Assembly (NCBI RefSeq): GCF_963678975.1
Contig: NC_089275.1
Location: 35,565,819 to 35,629,818 of the forward strand
From: Dysidea avara
Lineage: Eukaryota > Porifera > Demospongiae > Dictyoceratida > Dysideidae
Length of the DNA: 64,000 bases
Direction of reading: 5' to 3'
This document shows, in pieces, positions 12,885-23,804 of the stretch. A program made the position numbers and the translations under genes. Numbering within the stretch: the stretch's first letter is position 1; the number at the start of each line of letters is the position of its first letter. The notes under the pieces were generated by a model. It was not told where the DNA came from, ran no database searches, and was given only the letters and a program-made list of their open reading frames with translations.

Positions 12885-13890
12885 GTACAAAATTAGTTAA
12901 TATTAAGCAAGTAAGTAAAAGAGTCAATTGAAGTAGCGTTAACTATTTCAGTTGGTAATTTGTTCCATAATGCAATGGTGGCTGGGAAAAAGCTAAACTT
13001 GTATGGATCAATCCGTGTAAAGGGTACAGTAAGTTTGTAATCATGGCCTCTAGTAATTCCTGGGTTGTAGTTGATATAGTTAGGTAGTTTTAAGTCTATT
13101 ATATGGTGGGTAATCTTATACATCATTTGTAATCTGAGAGTATCTCTACGGCTGTGCAGGCTGTTCCATCTTAGTGTATTTATCATCTCAGTAACACTAC
13201 TCGTATATCAGTAATCGCCATTTACAAATCTTGCTGCTCGTCGCTGTACCGATTCCAGTTTATCGATGTTACATTTAGTATGGGGGGCCCAGGAACAAGC
13301 AGCATATTCTAAAATTGGTCGAACATACATCAGATAAGTATCAGATTTCATTTCACATTTACATGAAGACAAGTTCCTCTTTAAGAAAGCTAGAGCACTG
13401 TTTGCTTTTTTACACACCGAGTCAATATGCTTGTTAAAATTTAGCTTGGAATCGATGACAATTCCCAAATATTTAGCTTCATTTACATTTTCAAGAAAGT
13501 GATTATACAATGTATAGGAGAAAGCAAATATATTTCTTAGTGATGTCTGTAATACTTGGCACTTAACGACATTGAAAATCATCTTCCACTTCTTGGCCCA
13601 CTGCTCTAAATTGTGTAAATCATGTTGGAGAATTTCCTGGTCATTTTTGTTTTTTATTTGTCTATACTATGATAACAAACAGTCGTCAGCAAATAGACTA
13701 CAACATGAAGAAATAGTATCGGGTAAATCATTTATGTAAACAAGAAATAACAATGGTCCCAATACAGTTCCTTGGGGAACACCACCTATATGGACGTAGA
13801 ACAAAAACTGGGTATCTAACTTCTGAATTCCTTCGAGGCGAAAGGGACGTGTCCCGTACTTACGTGAAAGAAAATGAATTGACAACCCGA
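12885..13890 (-). pseudogene. LINE (CR1/Jockey-like) relic, 3' half of the RT
   Basis: Three minus-strand frames follow each other in the order expected of one protein. 13885-13667 carries [20 protein letters not shown] and FADD. 13582-13208 carries the thumb region with YLGIVIDSKLNFNKHI and QRRAARFV. 13186-12893 carries the C-terminus with LWNKLP. Frameshifts separate the pieces and the 5' part (endonuclease, fingers) is absent, as in normal 5' truncation. The fusion to unrelated sequence near 13890 marks the truncation point. Confidence 0.85.
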
Positions 13891-14039
13891 GTCGAGGATT
13901 TCTCTAAGGCTGCTGCAATTGTTCCGGAAGTCACGTGAATAAAAATGGCTATTCGTCCGGCTGCCGGACACCACTTTTTTTCGCTATTCGTCCGTCAGTA
14001 TCACTCATAACTCAAATATCAAACACATGTTGTATGAAA

Positions 14040-14370
14040 GTAAGTTTTTGGGTGAGTTCGAGCTCGGGTTCAGCTTTGGTTTCTTCTTCACTGGGTATTC
14101 TTCTTATGCTGATAGGTTTCTTCTTGAATGACGTATATAAGGTAGAAACTAAAGGAGGTCAGTGGCTGGGAGCCATGGTACAGTGATTAGGACGCCTGCT
14201 TACGAAACTCGAGGTACCGGGTTCGAATCCCAGTCAAGGCTTTTTTTTCCGTTTCACTGAGGACCCTTTTCCTATTCTTTTTTTTTCTAATACAGTTCCA
14301 ATACAAATTACTCTACAACTAAACTTTTTGTCTAAGACTAAGTTTTATTTTATTCACGTGACTGCCGGAC
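14040..14370 (+). mobile_element. tRNA-derived SINE, copy A
   Basis: Contains a tRNA-like head at 14167-14241 with a perfect B box, GGTTCGAATCC, and an A-box-like TGGTACAGTGATTAGG. The acceptor arms do not pair, so it is not a working tRNA gene. Downstream lies a T-rich stretch, then the family's 3' end reading TTTATTCACGTGACTGCCGG. Upstream is the family's variable part with GAAGAAGAAACC on the opposite strand. Copies B, C and D match in the head and tail. Confidence 0.75.
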
Positions 14371-14384
14371 GAACAGCCACTGCG

Positions 14385-14545
14385 AGAAATAAAATCTGCA
14401 CAAAAAAGGATGCTCAAACGAAAAAAACATTCTTGATCGGGAATCGAACCCGGGACCTCCAGAGCGTTAGCCCAGCGTCTTAGCCATTGTGCTACGTGGC
14501 TCCCAGCTTACCCACCTCCCTTAGACTCTAAGTTATATGTCTACT
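14385..14545 (-). mobile_element. tRNA-derived SINE, copy B
   Basis: On the minus strand this reads GGGAGCCACGTAGCACAATG, then the B box GGTTCGATTCC, then an A-rich tail. It lies tail-to-tail with copy A (14040-14370), so the two form an inverted pair. The tRNA-like acceptor ends do not pair, so it is not a functional tRNA. Confidence 0.75.
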
Positions 14546-15732
14546 ACTTACAGCGAAAAAAAAGCTAATTACGGTATTTGGGGTTGTGCAGTTGCACCAC
14601 CTGTGTTATGATCAGCCATACGCACAGTAATAAAATCGAAATCAAATAGCAACGTAATTGCCGAATTACAAAACAATTTGGCATGAATACAGTACGCCAA
14701 CATGTACAGTATTTATAAAAATCTAATTATCTTTTAAACGAAAAAAAACGCATTGGAGCGCATTGATTTGTCCAAGATATCCAATTATCTTGCTGAATTT
14801 GTAATAGGCTAACACAGTACTAATAAAAATAAAAATACCAAATATATACATAATGGATTGATTTCCTAGAATGGGATAGTAGCTATAACTGCATGCAGGG
14901 GTGCCTGAGTTTTAGAGAGTGGCATATGACAACTTGTATATCTAGCTATTAATGCTGTTATAAGTTGTGTACCTAATTCTATTGTACGCACATGCACATA
15001 TTCTACACCTATAGTATGTACGTGTTGAGCTGAATCCTCAATAACATTTTATAACTCATGGATGCAATTACTTGAAATTTGGCTCATTCGTAGTACTACT
15101 TAAGCCGCTAAAAATATTTCAAACTCTTGTTTTGTTCAAATGTCTGACATAATATTTACGGCAAATCAAAACTTTCACAATCATTTCCTATGGGAAGCCA
15201 TATAAGTACAGTATCCATTACAGCCCTTTCCCGAACTTGTAATGGAGCCAAACCGTACTACGGCGTGTCTGTTGTTGACACCTTTTGCTGTTACCACAAA
15301 TCACCTGGTTGGTTGATATGTTAACTCTGTTGAGAAAAATCCACTTTTAATTTTCAGCTGTTTTCAGGATCCAGCTCAACTTCATAAGTACTATAGTATG
15401 AATCGCTCTATTATTGAAATAATTAAACACCATGCGCTAATGCTGTTTCTGTATGTGTAGTTCTTTAATGTATGTAATTAATGTTCTCAGTGTGGCTGTT
15501 GAGTTGTATGTGTGAGAATTTTTAAGTTGCTGTGAGTACAGACGACACCAAAAAATCTGTTACTGAGCATTCTTGTACTACGCATGACATAAATGCTCCC
15601 CCGGGAGGCCTGCACAGTAATAAAAATTTATTAATTAATTGACGCAAAGAAAACCGTGATACTATACCGAGATTTTCCATGTTGGTGCATGCACTTGGTA
15701 CTTTATTTATTTATTGGAAAGTTATATAGTGC
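14546..15732. other. Non-coding stretch
   Basis: No gene or clear repeat. Sequence is AT-rich with scattered CpG. Nothing here supports an exon. Confidence 0.35.
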
Positions 15733-16230
15733 CGGCAGTCACGTGCATTAAAAAAAAACTTAGACAGAAAAACCTAAGAAAGCAAAAAAAAAGTTGCCTC
15801 AGCAGGGGATCAAGCCTGGGCATCCATGCTCATAATCAATGCTCGTAGTGGCTGTACCACCGGTGCTGCAGCTACTTACTTCCCTTAGTTCCTACCTTAT
15901 AAACATCTGATTGAAGTGACTTCTATATATAACAAGAGTGAAGAAGAAACCAAAGCTGAACCCTACCCTACCTTAACGTTAAGGAACTACTTTTCGCATC
16001 CCCTATAAAGTTGAATGCTGGGGGAAACCTACTAGATGCATCCCCTAAAGTCGAATGCTCGGGGAAACCTACTAGACGCGTGCCCTAAAGTCGAATGCTC
16101 GGGGCATATTGGACGCGTACCAACCTTAGCTCGCCTAGATACAAGTGGTGTGTTTGATAGTCCAGTAAATGATGGACTTGTGCCGGTAAAATAGCCGTTC
16201 ACGTTCGTAACCGGTGCCGATACTATATCC
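15733..16230 (-). mobile_element. tRNA-derived SINE, copy C, with about 40-bp tandem module
   Basis: Begins GGCAGTCACGTG followed by an A-rich tract, then a degraded tRNA-like head (GGGGATCAAGCCTGGGC). From about 15990 to 16118 it carries three tandem copies of a 40-42-bp unit containing CTAAAGTCGAATGCTCGGGG. The same module follows the head in copy D at 32080-32200, so it belongs to the element rather than to the site. Confidence 0.65.
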
Positions 16231-16348
16231 ACTTTGTTATTTATTATTACTGGGCAGGCAGCTCTTCTGGTACTACGAGAAAAATCATGGATTCCATACA
16301 GCAGATTTCACCTCCGTTTTAAAATCTCGTGACGCATGCACGCACACT

Positions 16349-16436
16349 TGTTAGGCGCAACCTGTGAATTTGCGCAGTTTATAAATTACGCTGCGCATTT
16401 TGTAAATTCATAAAATGCGCAACAATTTATAAATTG
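16349..16436 (+). repeat. Left terminal inverted repeat of the Ginger element
   Basis: 88 bases beginning TGTTAGGCGCAA. Within it TTTATAAATT and GCGCA recur, so the TIR itself folds. It pairs with 23194-23281 with mismatches only at about positions 13 and 40. Confidence 0.9.
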
Positions 16437-16485
16437 CGCAGCTCGAATGAGGCCACGGTGCGGTGCGATCGAGTGTGCAATTTAC

Positions 16486-16562
16486 GACCTACTATCGTTT
16501 CACACCTGGTAGTTCACGCGATTTAAGACCTAATTTCGTTTCACACCTGGTGGTTCACGAGA
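16486..16562 (+). repeat. Subterminal direct repeat, two copies
   Basis: Two tandem copies of a unit of about 39 bases share TCGTTTCACACCTGGT and GTTCACG. They lie between the left TIR and the start codon of the transposase. Such subterminal repeats often bind transposase or act as promoter elements; that role is inferred. Confidence 0.6.
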
Positions 16563-16825
16563 CCTCCTCGTGCTTGCGAGGTGTGAGCTTCAACGAGTTA
16601 GCTAGCTAGTCAGTATGTCGAAAGAAGGTCACAGAGAGCTGTTCGAAAAGTTCTGCAGAACGAAGTATTTTGATCACACCACTACAAGCAAGACAGTATC
16701 AGAGGAGAAGGCTAAGAAAATCATAGACGTTTTGAATGGAATTGAAAGACTGAAGTCATAGTGATATTTCAAACTCCTTCAAATTCTGGGTTATTAAAAC
16801 GAAGAAGTTTGCTTTATTAAACTAT

Positions 16826-18926
16826 CCAGAGTTTTTATTATTATTATTATTATTATTGTGATTTTGCTGCTGAAAGACATGGATACAAACTGGGGGGTTG
16901 GTATAAAACTAAACTAGACTATAAAATACAGCAGCTGGTGTGCTGATAAGAGCTATCAGCACCCAATTATAAGTTAAGATTACAAGGGAGCAACTAAAAA
17001 TTACAAGTAAACTAATTAATTAACAAAGGGGTAATTGGGGTGGAACTACACCTATGACAAGGACATACAACATGATAAGTACAATAATTATTGTCATCAA
17101 AGTTTGAAGTGAAAATGGCCCAGAAGATGTTGTTTAACTGTTTCTTTAGTGTTGCTATAGATAGATCTAGATTTAAAGGTGGCAGTACATTCCATAAACG
17201 TGGTAAACGGTTAAAATAAAAGTGGCGGGAGGTGCTATATTTCGTATAATTATGAACTAGCTTGGAATGGGTTGATGATCTTGTAGAACTATTGCTGTTA
17301 AAATGGACCCACTTGGAGATGTCAAAGTGTAAAGATGGATTCTTGATGGATTTAATAAAAAATAATAAGTCATTTAGTTCGTAAGTAAACATGAGGGGAA
17401 GCATCGACAACTTTAATAGTCTAGTTTTATAGGATGAAGTATAATCATTAAGAACGTACTTTGTGGCTCTCCGCTGAACCCTTTCCAAAAGCTGGATATC
17501 TTGAACAAGATTGGGTCGCCAGATTTGGGAGCAGTACATAAGTTGAGAACGCACCAAGGAGATGTATAATTGTTTCTTTGTCAAGGTACAGTTGGTTGTA
17601 AAACTACGATGGATTAAGCCTAGCTGTTTGTAGGCTCTGGACACAACCATATTACAATGAGCAGACCAGGAGAGGTCAGTAGATATCATGATCCCAAGGT
17701 CTTTAATCAGTTCTGTCGATTCAATATTGTTATTCTTGAGGAAGTACTGAGCCGTACTATTATTGTTGCACCAAAAGTGTAAAACAGCACATTTGGAGCA
17801 ATTAAATGATAAATTACGCAACACGGACCAGTTGCTGGCTATGTTAAGGTCCTCTTGTATAATGTTGAAGTCTTCAGCAGTCTTAGCTGTATGTATACAC
17901 TTGGTGTCGTCAGCAAATAAAAAGGGCAGTAATTCTTTTAATAGCGAAGGAAAATCATTGATGTAAAGAATGAACAAAAGAGGACCAAGGATGCTGCCTT
18001 GTGGTACTCCTGATAACACAGGTAGCACCTCTGAAATAAAATTATTAATACGTACTCGTTGCTGTCTGTTGAGAAGATAAGCCTGAAACCAATTCCACAG
18101 GTCACCACGAATTCCCAGGGACCATAACCTGGTCAATAAGTCACTGTGGGGAACAGAGTTGAATGCTTTTCTTATATCAAGATATATTACATCAATGGGA
18201 GTGGATAATTCATGTGCTTCAATTACAGAGTTGATAAAGAGGAGTAGTTGTTGTAATGATGACCTGCCTCTAACAAAACCAAATTGTAATGGTGTAACAA
18301 GCTTGATTACTTTGTCAACTATCTTGTTGTACACTAATCTTTCCAAAATTTTTGAAAGAATACAAAGCAGTGAAATTGGACGATAATTTTTGATGTCTGT
18401 CTTCGGACCTGACTTGTGTATGGGAACTATAAGATGAGTCTGCCACTCACTAGGAAGAGAGCATGAAGTGATGGACAAGTTAATTAAATGATGGACAATA
18501 GGAGTAATTGGACCAGCACACTGTTTCAGTACCTCAGGGCTCATGGCATCAATCCCAGCTGCTTTACTAGCATCCAAGGAAGACAGACATTCAAAAACTT
18601 CCTCAGGTTGGATATCAATTGAGGACATAGCAGGTATGTCAGAAGGGTTGTCTGCAGTCTGTGGTTGGTCCATAAAACTTTTGGTAAAAACTGAGTGAAA
18701 GTATTTATTAAAACCATTGGCTATACCAAGATCATCATCACAAGAATCAGAGTCAAGCGACATGGCTGCTGGAATAGACCGATTGTTTTTAAGGCTTGAG
18801 ATAAATTTATAAATTCTGTTGGAGTTAGATGAGGAATATTGTTCCACAGTTGAAGTTAGAAAATGTCCTATGTCTGCCAGCCAAGCAAAGAGTAAGAAAT
18901 GATGGTTTTTTGTGCCTCTCTTCACA
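16826..18926 (-). mobile_element. CR1/Jockey-like LINE nested in the Ginger gene
   Basis: Lies in antisense to the transposase. Its 3' tail is the (TTA)n run at 16836-16858. It is 5'-truncated near 18926. The 7-base AAACTAT occurs on both sides (16819-16825 and 18927-18933) and may be the target duplication. Insertion fell right after coding sequence of the first transposase exon, so it postdates the Ginger element. The reverse transcriptase frame inside is still open. Confidence 0.8.
17012..18925 (-). CDS. LINE ORF2 fragment: reverse transcriptase, 637 aa
   Basis: Open for 637 codons. Visible blocks in order: a connector with DASKAAGIDAMSPEVLK (residues about 118-134), NYRPISLL (about 178-185), FGFVRGRS, the palm motif A region YLDIRKAFNSVP with its catalytic Asp kept, GVPQGSILGPLLF, and FADD. 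The thumb and C-terminal region with RVQRRATKYV and LWNVLPP follow. The upstream endonuclease is missing through 5' truncation, so the true ORF2 start is not in this copy and the first Met is only the first one available. The long open frame makes this the youngest-looking LINE in the window. It is unlikely to be autonomous. Confidence 0.85.
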   Translation of the reverse strand: MKRGTKNHHFLLFAWLADIGHFLTSTVEQYSSSNSNRIYKFISSLKNNRSIPAAMSLDSDSCDDDLGIANGFNKYFHSVFTKSFMDQPQTADNPSDIPAMSSIDIQPEEVFECLSSLDASKAAGIDAMSPEVLKQCAGPITPIVHHLINLSITSCSLPSEWQTHLIVPIHKSGPKTDIKNYRPISLLCILSKILERLVYNKIVDKVIKLVTPLQFGFVRGRSSLQQLLLFINSVIEAHELSTPIDVIYLDIRKAFNSVPHSDLLTRLWSLGIRGDLWNWFQAYLLNRQQRVRINNFISEVLPVLSGVPQGSILGPLLFILYINDFPSLLKELLPFLFADDTKCIHTAKTAEDFNIIQEDLNIASNWSVLRNLSFNCSKCAVLHFWCNNNSTAQYFLKNNNIESTELIKDLGIMISTDLSWSAHCNMVVSRAYKQLGLIHRSFTTNCTLTKKQLYISLVRSQLMYCSQIWRPNLVQDIQLLERVQRRATKYVLNDYTSSYKTRLLKLSMLPLMFTYELNDLLFFIKSIKNPSLHFDISKWVHFNSNSSTRSSTHSKLVHNYTKYSTSRHFYFNRLPRLWNVLPPLNLDLSIATLKKQLNNIFWAIFTSNFDDNNYCTYHVVCPCHRCSSTPITPLLIN

Positions 18927-19068
18927 AAACTATATTACAGAATGATAATGACAAAACTGTCTTTGGTCATCATCGCATAGTGGCAACAGCTGAGAAGTTT
19001 TGATATATTAGAGCGTGTGCACTCAACGGAAAATGGGCGTGTAGGCTACAAGAAAACGCTTGCAGAGG

Positions 19069-20386
19069 TATGGGAATTGTGTATGCTGTCATATTATTAA
19101 AGTGTCACCAAGTTTTTTGGTCACTGAGACTGCATAATAGAGTGAAGATGGGGTGGTCCTATGTTTATATTAAAGCCACGTTTAATTTAATTTTGTAACT
19201 AAACATGTGAGCCCATTCCTTGGAGTACTGAGTTGGAAATAATACTGAGATAATAAAAGAAATCATTACGTGCGTGCAATGCAGGCTTTTGCTGAGATGA
19301 TCAACTAATGTTTTAGCCTATTGTGGAAGTAGTTTTGGGAATATAGTGCTACACAGTAGAAAATTTAGCAAAGAAATCAATTTGAACAGTGAATATACTG
19401 ACTACAAGTGCTTATATTCATAGCCATTACTTTAGAAGAGTTTGAAAATTTGGTTTGGATGTTGACCATAATATATTGGCATATATCTATCAGGGATATA
19501 ACGAATTGGTTAAAATAGTAAAATAGTAATGGTTAATTCCAGATGAGTTAGCTAGCTGCATGGTGCTTGGTTTTTAGAAGTAGCACAACATCAACTTGTT
19601 TCTGATTGCACTAGTGTGTTAACTGTTCTTGTTATGGCATAGCTATGTTATACACATTTGGCTATGACTGCTTTATTAGAGTGTCTTGATTTCAATACTT
19701 AAAGGTATAGGAGTGCAGTTCCCATTGTTTTGTTTTCAACAGCAGCTGACTGCAATTAAAGGACATAATTGTGTGGCTCTGAAGTGTGGCATGTATGTGT
19801 TCTGATTGTTTAAGAGTGTGGTCCAGTCATGTCATTGTATCATTGAAGCTACATGTATTGTATCTGTCAGTCGTTTAAATGTCAAATAGTTGTTTGACTT
19901 GTTCTTCTAAGGAAAGTGTCTATACAGAAATTTAACACCTTATTATTATGGTTTCCTTGCATGAAGGAGATGATCATGTAATATAACAGAAAACAGACAC
20001 TTGTCAGAACCAGAAAGGTTTATCCGTGAGTTTGTTATTGTGGTGGCCATGTACTGCTTGCTTTGGTTTGGCCTCTGACATGTGACAAGTCAGACAGACA
20101 GTCAGGCAGACAAAAAATGGGTTTTGACGATTTTTAAAAATACAGGATTGATGTTTGATACACTAAGACTATTCAAAACTCATTTTCATCTCGTATTTGT
20201 GTGGTTTTCAACTACAACATTCTGGGAGGCGCCATTTATTTTCTTTAGTATTTGATAGCAGTACCTATTTCACACTTTGCCCACTTTTGTTTGTATGTCT
20301 AATTATATTTCCCGGCATTCTTAAGTATGTGTATTTAACAAACTTGCCCACAATTATCATAATTTCTAATTGTGTTACTATTGTAG
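19069..20386. other. Intron-like region of the Ginger gene
   Basis: Lies between the exon ending at the GTATGG donor (19068) and the exon starting after TTGTAG (20386). No open frame or repeat other than one diverged copy of the CTTTATTAGAGT motif near 19670. Confidence 0.5.
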
Positions 20387-21296
20387 GTCCAAAGAATGTA
20401 TGAAGGTTTGCCAAGGGAGGCAGCTCAATATTTTTGTAGCACATGCCATATTTGCCAGCTGAAGCAGCCACAGAATTGTGCTACTCCTTTGAAGCCAATC
20501 ATTTCATCAGGATTTTTAACACGTTGTCAGGTTTGTTGTGGGAGAGAGTATAATTTACATAGAGGATTATTCAATCTTGCTTATTTTAGATTGATTTGAT
20601 AGATATGAGGCACATGCCAGATGATTTTTATTGCTACATTGCACATTACATGGACCACTGGTCAAAGTTTCACGTGCTATGGCCACTGATAAACAAGAGT
20701 GCCATTGAAGTAGCTAGTGGGCTTGTGCACAAGGTTTTCCCATATTTTGGGCTCCCCAAAATATTGCAGTCAGATAATGGAAGGGAATTTGTTAATGACG
20801 TTATTAGAGAGATATTGAAGTCGTGGCCAGGAGAAGTGACAATAATCAATGGTAGACCTCGCCATTCACAGTCACAAGGTTTAATTGAAAAGGGCAACCA
20901 TCTTGTAGAAATGCAGTTGCAAGCATTTAAATGTGAGCACAAGGATTCCAACTGTGTATCTTGGACTGACTGGCTGCCATGTATTCAATGTAAGTACTAG
21001 TATGAGCCCAACTAATATGTAATGTGCCCTTGCAGATAATTTAAATGTTCAAGTGTGTTGCACTTTAAAACAAAGCTGATATGAAGTGGTGTTTGGCCAG
21101 CCACCAAGGTTAACCCCATTTGCTGAACTTCCCGAAGGAGTTGACCATTGTATAATGGAAGAGGATTTAACTGATCTTATCAAAGATGGTTAGTGGTTCA
21201 ATAGTGATGTAAAAAAATCATGTGGCGCTTTCAACTAGATGATGTGTCACTGCTATTTGATGAATTACCACCAACTGTGTTTCCACCAACATCTAT

Positions 21297-21620
21297 AAGG
21301 ATGTCACCACAACAACTGAGTAGAAGTACATCACCACCATCTAGCTTAATGATGTCACCACGGCGACTAAGTAGAAGTTAATCACCCCCATCTAGTTCAA
21401 GGATGTCACCACAGCGACCAAGTAGAAGTACATCACCATCTAGCTCAAAGATGTCACCACAGCGACCAAGTAGAAGTGCATCACCACCATCTAGCTCAAG
21501 GATGTCACCACGGCAACCAAGTAGAAGTACATCACCATCTAGCTCAAAGATGTCACCACAGCGACCAAGTAGAAGTGCATCACCACTATCTAGCTCAAGG
21601 ATGTCACCACAGCAAGCATG
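21297..21620 (+). repeat. Coding minisatellite, Ser/Pro/Arg-rich
   Basis: Six to seven copies of a 54-60-base unit encode variations of SSSRMSPQRPSRSTSP. The units alternate between SP and SPP forms. The TAA stop at 21379 lies in the second unit, where neighbouring units have ACA. The repeat lies between the integrase core and the C-terminal finger and is predicted to be disordered. Confidence 0.8.
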
Positions 21621-23193
21621 TCAAAGTGTGCCACCACTGTTACCTGACAAACCAATGTCAAATCAAATTGTATCTCCTATAGCATCTCCTACAGATGATA
21701 CGTCATCACCACCTGATCACATGGAGTCGGAGTCTCAGAGGTACAAATCATTACCAATTTTGTGTAGACTGCTATAGCTTTTTTGACCAGTGAAACCTCC
21801 TAGTTATAACTACACAAGCCATGTATAAATACATTCTGTGAGATCAAGGTTTTTTCATATCAAGAAGTGAAAATGTTTAGTTTCAGTGAAAATCTTTGTC
21901 CTTATTGTGTGAGGCCTATATTTCTTTTATCAATTAAGTTGTTTAAGCATGGAGGTTTTGTTATAACTGTAGTGTTTGGTGTTCTGTCTATGTGATTTCA
22001 GCAATGCCCTTATGTTTATAGCAATATGTTATTATTCTATTAGTCAAAACACAGTGAAAAATCATATGATCACCTCACTACTTGTGATCGCCATAAGGCA
22101 ATTCGGGAGGCAGCAGACTTAGAGTACCGAAAAAATGCTGAAAGAATGAAATTGCAGTATGAAAAAGTTAAACATTGTAGACAAAACTTATGAGCATGCA
22201 TGCATTGGTTTGACATCCAGGTCAACAGTATGGTGTTCACATGCATTTACGTAGTATAGTGCATCAATAGAAGTCAATGCCTTGTGATAATTATAATCCT
22301 GTGGAGAAAATATATATATTTTTTTGTTTATTTAGAACCATTGAATGACTATTGCCATTCCTGTGGAATGATTGGTTTGGTGGATGATGATACAACTCCC
22401 TTGGTAAGCTCTAGTTACATTAACGAATCTTGTATTTATGTGTGTGAACTCTGTAGGTCAGGTGCAATAGTTGCTCATGGGGGTACCACAGACAGTGCTT
22501 AAGAAGGCATGAAGTGACAATCTCACAGGACGAAAACAGTTTTAACTTTGTAGGGCCATGCTGTTCAAAGAATGGGCCTGTGTTTGTGTATAGCTAACTG
22601 CTGTATTGGAGCTAATTCCAAGTTAAGATTGTAACTTAGTCACAAGCTGAATTTGAATATTAAAAAATCAATTAGATCTAGCTATACTGAATATAAATAT
22701 TGTGTTCTATCTAGTACATCAGGGGCGTGGTGTTGGATGTGTGCTCCATGCAGGAACTTGATCAGACAGAATGCACCTTATCCAATCCAACTGCAGAGTA
22801 CGCAAAGGAACCTTGGAGGGAGAGATAGTCAATACAGAGGAAGCGGAACCGTCTTGACCCATGTTCCTTGTAGTAAACATATAGCTATCAAGGGGCTTAT
22901 TAAAGTTATATAAAAGAAAATGAAAAAAATTGGATCACATTAGACCATTAGAATCATTAATAACCAGGCGTAAACACGATAATTATTGGTAGCATCATTT
23001 GCAATCCATGCCATCTACCAATCTGTGGGCAGAGCAGTAAACTTCCCAATCTGTGGGGCTTATTACACCTCTCTGAAAGCAGCCATAATACGCACTTGAT
23101 CAGCCAAGAACGTAATGGCGGTACACTGAATGGACCAGAATCCAAAGAGTTCATAAAATGCGCAGCTCTTACGGTAGTTCACAAATTGCGCAA

Positions 23194-23281
23194 CAATTTA
23201 TAAATTGTTGCGCATTTTATGAATTTACAAAATGCGCAGCGCAATTTATAAACTGCGCAAATTCACAGATTGCGCCTAACA
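23194..23281 (-). repeat. Right terminal inverted repeat of the Ginger element
   Basis: Complement of the left TIR, ending TTGCGCCTAACA and followed directly by the CACT target duplication. The similarity stops at about 23193, where a second internal palindrome (AATTTATAAATTGTTGCGCA) begins. Confidence 0.9.
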
Positions 23282-23647
23282 CACTGATTTAATGTGTCAT
23301 ACGTAGCGCAATTTTTAAACGGAGAATCTGCTGTAAGATTTCAATCACTGTGTGTCCCATTACAATGGATAATTAATTGTAAATGTGTTGAAACCATTAC
23401 TTGTCGTGGTCTTTATCAACCGCGAAAGACCCTTCAGCCAACTGGCTTGTAAGCGCATGCGTAAATTGTAATAGGAAAACGGACTAGAAAATTCCGGTAC
23501 TGCTGATTGTACAAAGCATTAAAAATTACGTGACCATGAGCACACAGGACGTATAACTTAATGATACGTTTCACTAAATAAGTTCGGGATCTTGGTTCCA
23601 GACATCAGCAACCTGTTCCGCGAAACGAAATATTTTTAAACCTTGTG

Positions 23648-23657
23648 TGCGCATGCG
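23648..23657. promoter_or_regulatory. GCGCATGCG palindrome (NRF1-like)
   Basis: TGCGCATGCG lies about 67 bases before the TATA box of the epimerase/DJ-1 gene, and a second GCGCATGCG lies at 23453-23461. The motif matches the animal NRF1 consensus; use as a promoter element is inference from position. Confidence 0.45.
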
Positions 23658-23714
23658 TCACATAAATTATAAGTGGAGATGAAAATCTGCAGTATGTGCA
23701 TGACCACAGGGCTG

Positions 23715-23722
23715 GTATATAA
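23715..23722 (+). promoter_or_regulatory. TATA box
   Basis: TATATAAG, followed 26 bases later by an initiator-like TCATCACT at 23741-23748. This places the transcript start near 23745, about 60 bases upstream of the ATG at 23805, and excludes the in-frame upstream ATG at 23673 as the natural start. Confidence 0.7.
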
Positions 23723-23804
23723 GCGAAGACGCGCTCTAGATCATCACTCGTTGTTTTCTGTCTCTGCCGCGAAACATAGTCTGCAGTTCCCTTTTCATCC
23801 TGCA

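Larger units (their letters stand above)
16615..22597 (+). pseudogene. Ginger transposase: integrase plus PHD-like finger, inactivated
   Basis: Exons that I can support: 16615-about 16830, 18981-19067, 20387-20530, 20590-20989, 21036-21188, 21239-21740, 22044-about 22190, 22336-22403, 22457-22597. The first encodes an N-terminal helical segment (FEKFCRTKYF). The next two encode the zinc-binding region, in which CSTCHICQ supplies the Cys pair and the second His looks lost. Exon 20590-20989 is the DDE core: IDLIDM, SDNGREF and QGLIEKGN keep the D, D and E. The last two encode a PHD-like finger (CHSCG, CNSC, YHRQC, CC). Breaks: a +1 frameshift near 16752, a LINE inserted at 16826, TGA at 21077-21079 replacing the usual Pro codon of a PYE motif, and TAA at 21379-21381. 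The join between 21740 and 22044 is not in phase. Database relatives are usually named KRAB-A domain-containing protein 2-like (from memory). Confidence 0.85.
16349..23281 (+). mobile_element. Ginger-type DNA transposon, 6.9 kb, dead copy
   Basis: The element starts TGTTAGGCGCAA and ends TTGCGCCTAACA. The termini are inverted repeats of 88 bases with two mismatches (16349-16436 and 23194-23281). The 4 bases on each side are identical, CACT at 16345-16348 and CACT at 23282-23285, a clear target-site duplication. Ginger transposons are known for TGT...ACA termini, 4-bp duplications and a retrovirus-like DDE integrase, all matched here. Inside is a spliced integrase/PHD-finger gene (16615-22597). 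About 2.1 kb of the length is a nested LINE. Frameshift and stop codons show this copy cannot move itself. Confidence 0.9.

Noticed and set aside
14167..14241. tRNA gene
   Set aside because: B box is perfect but the acceptor and anticodon stems do not pair, and sister copies share SINE tails.
21476..21682. His-rich small protein
   Set aside because: It is the shifted frame of the Ser/Pro/Arg coding repeat of the transposase.
23673..23804. Upstream 44-residue extension of the epimerase/DJ-1 protein
   Set aside because: The TATA box at 23715 lies inside it, so transcripts should start after this ATG.
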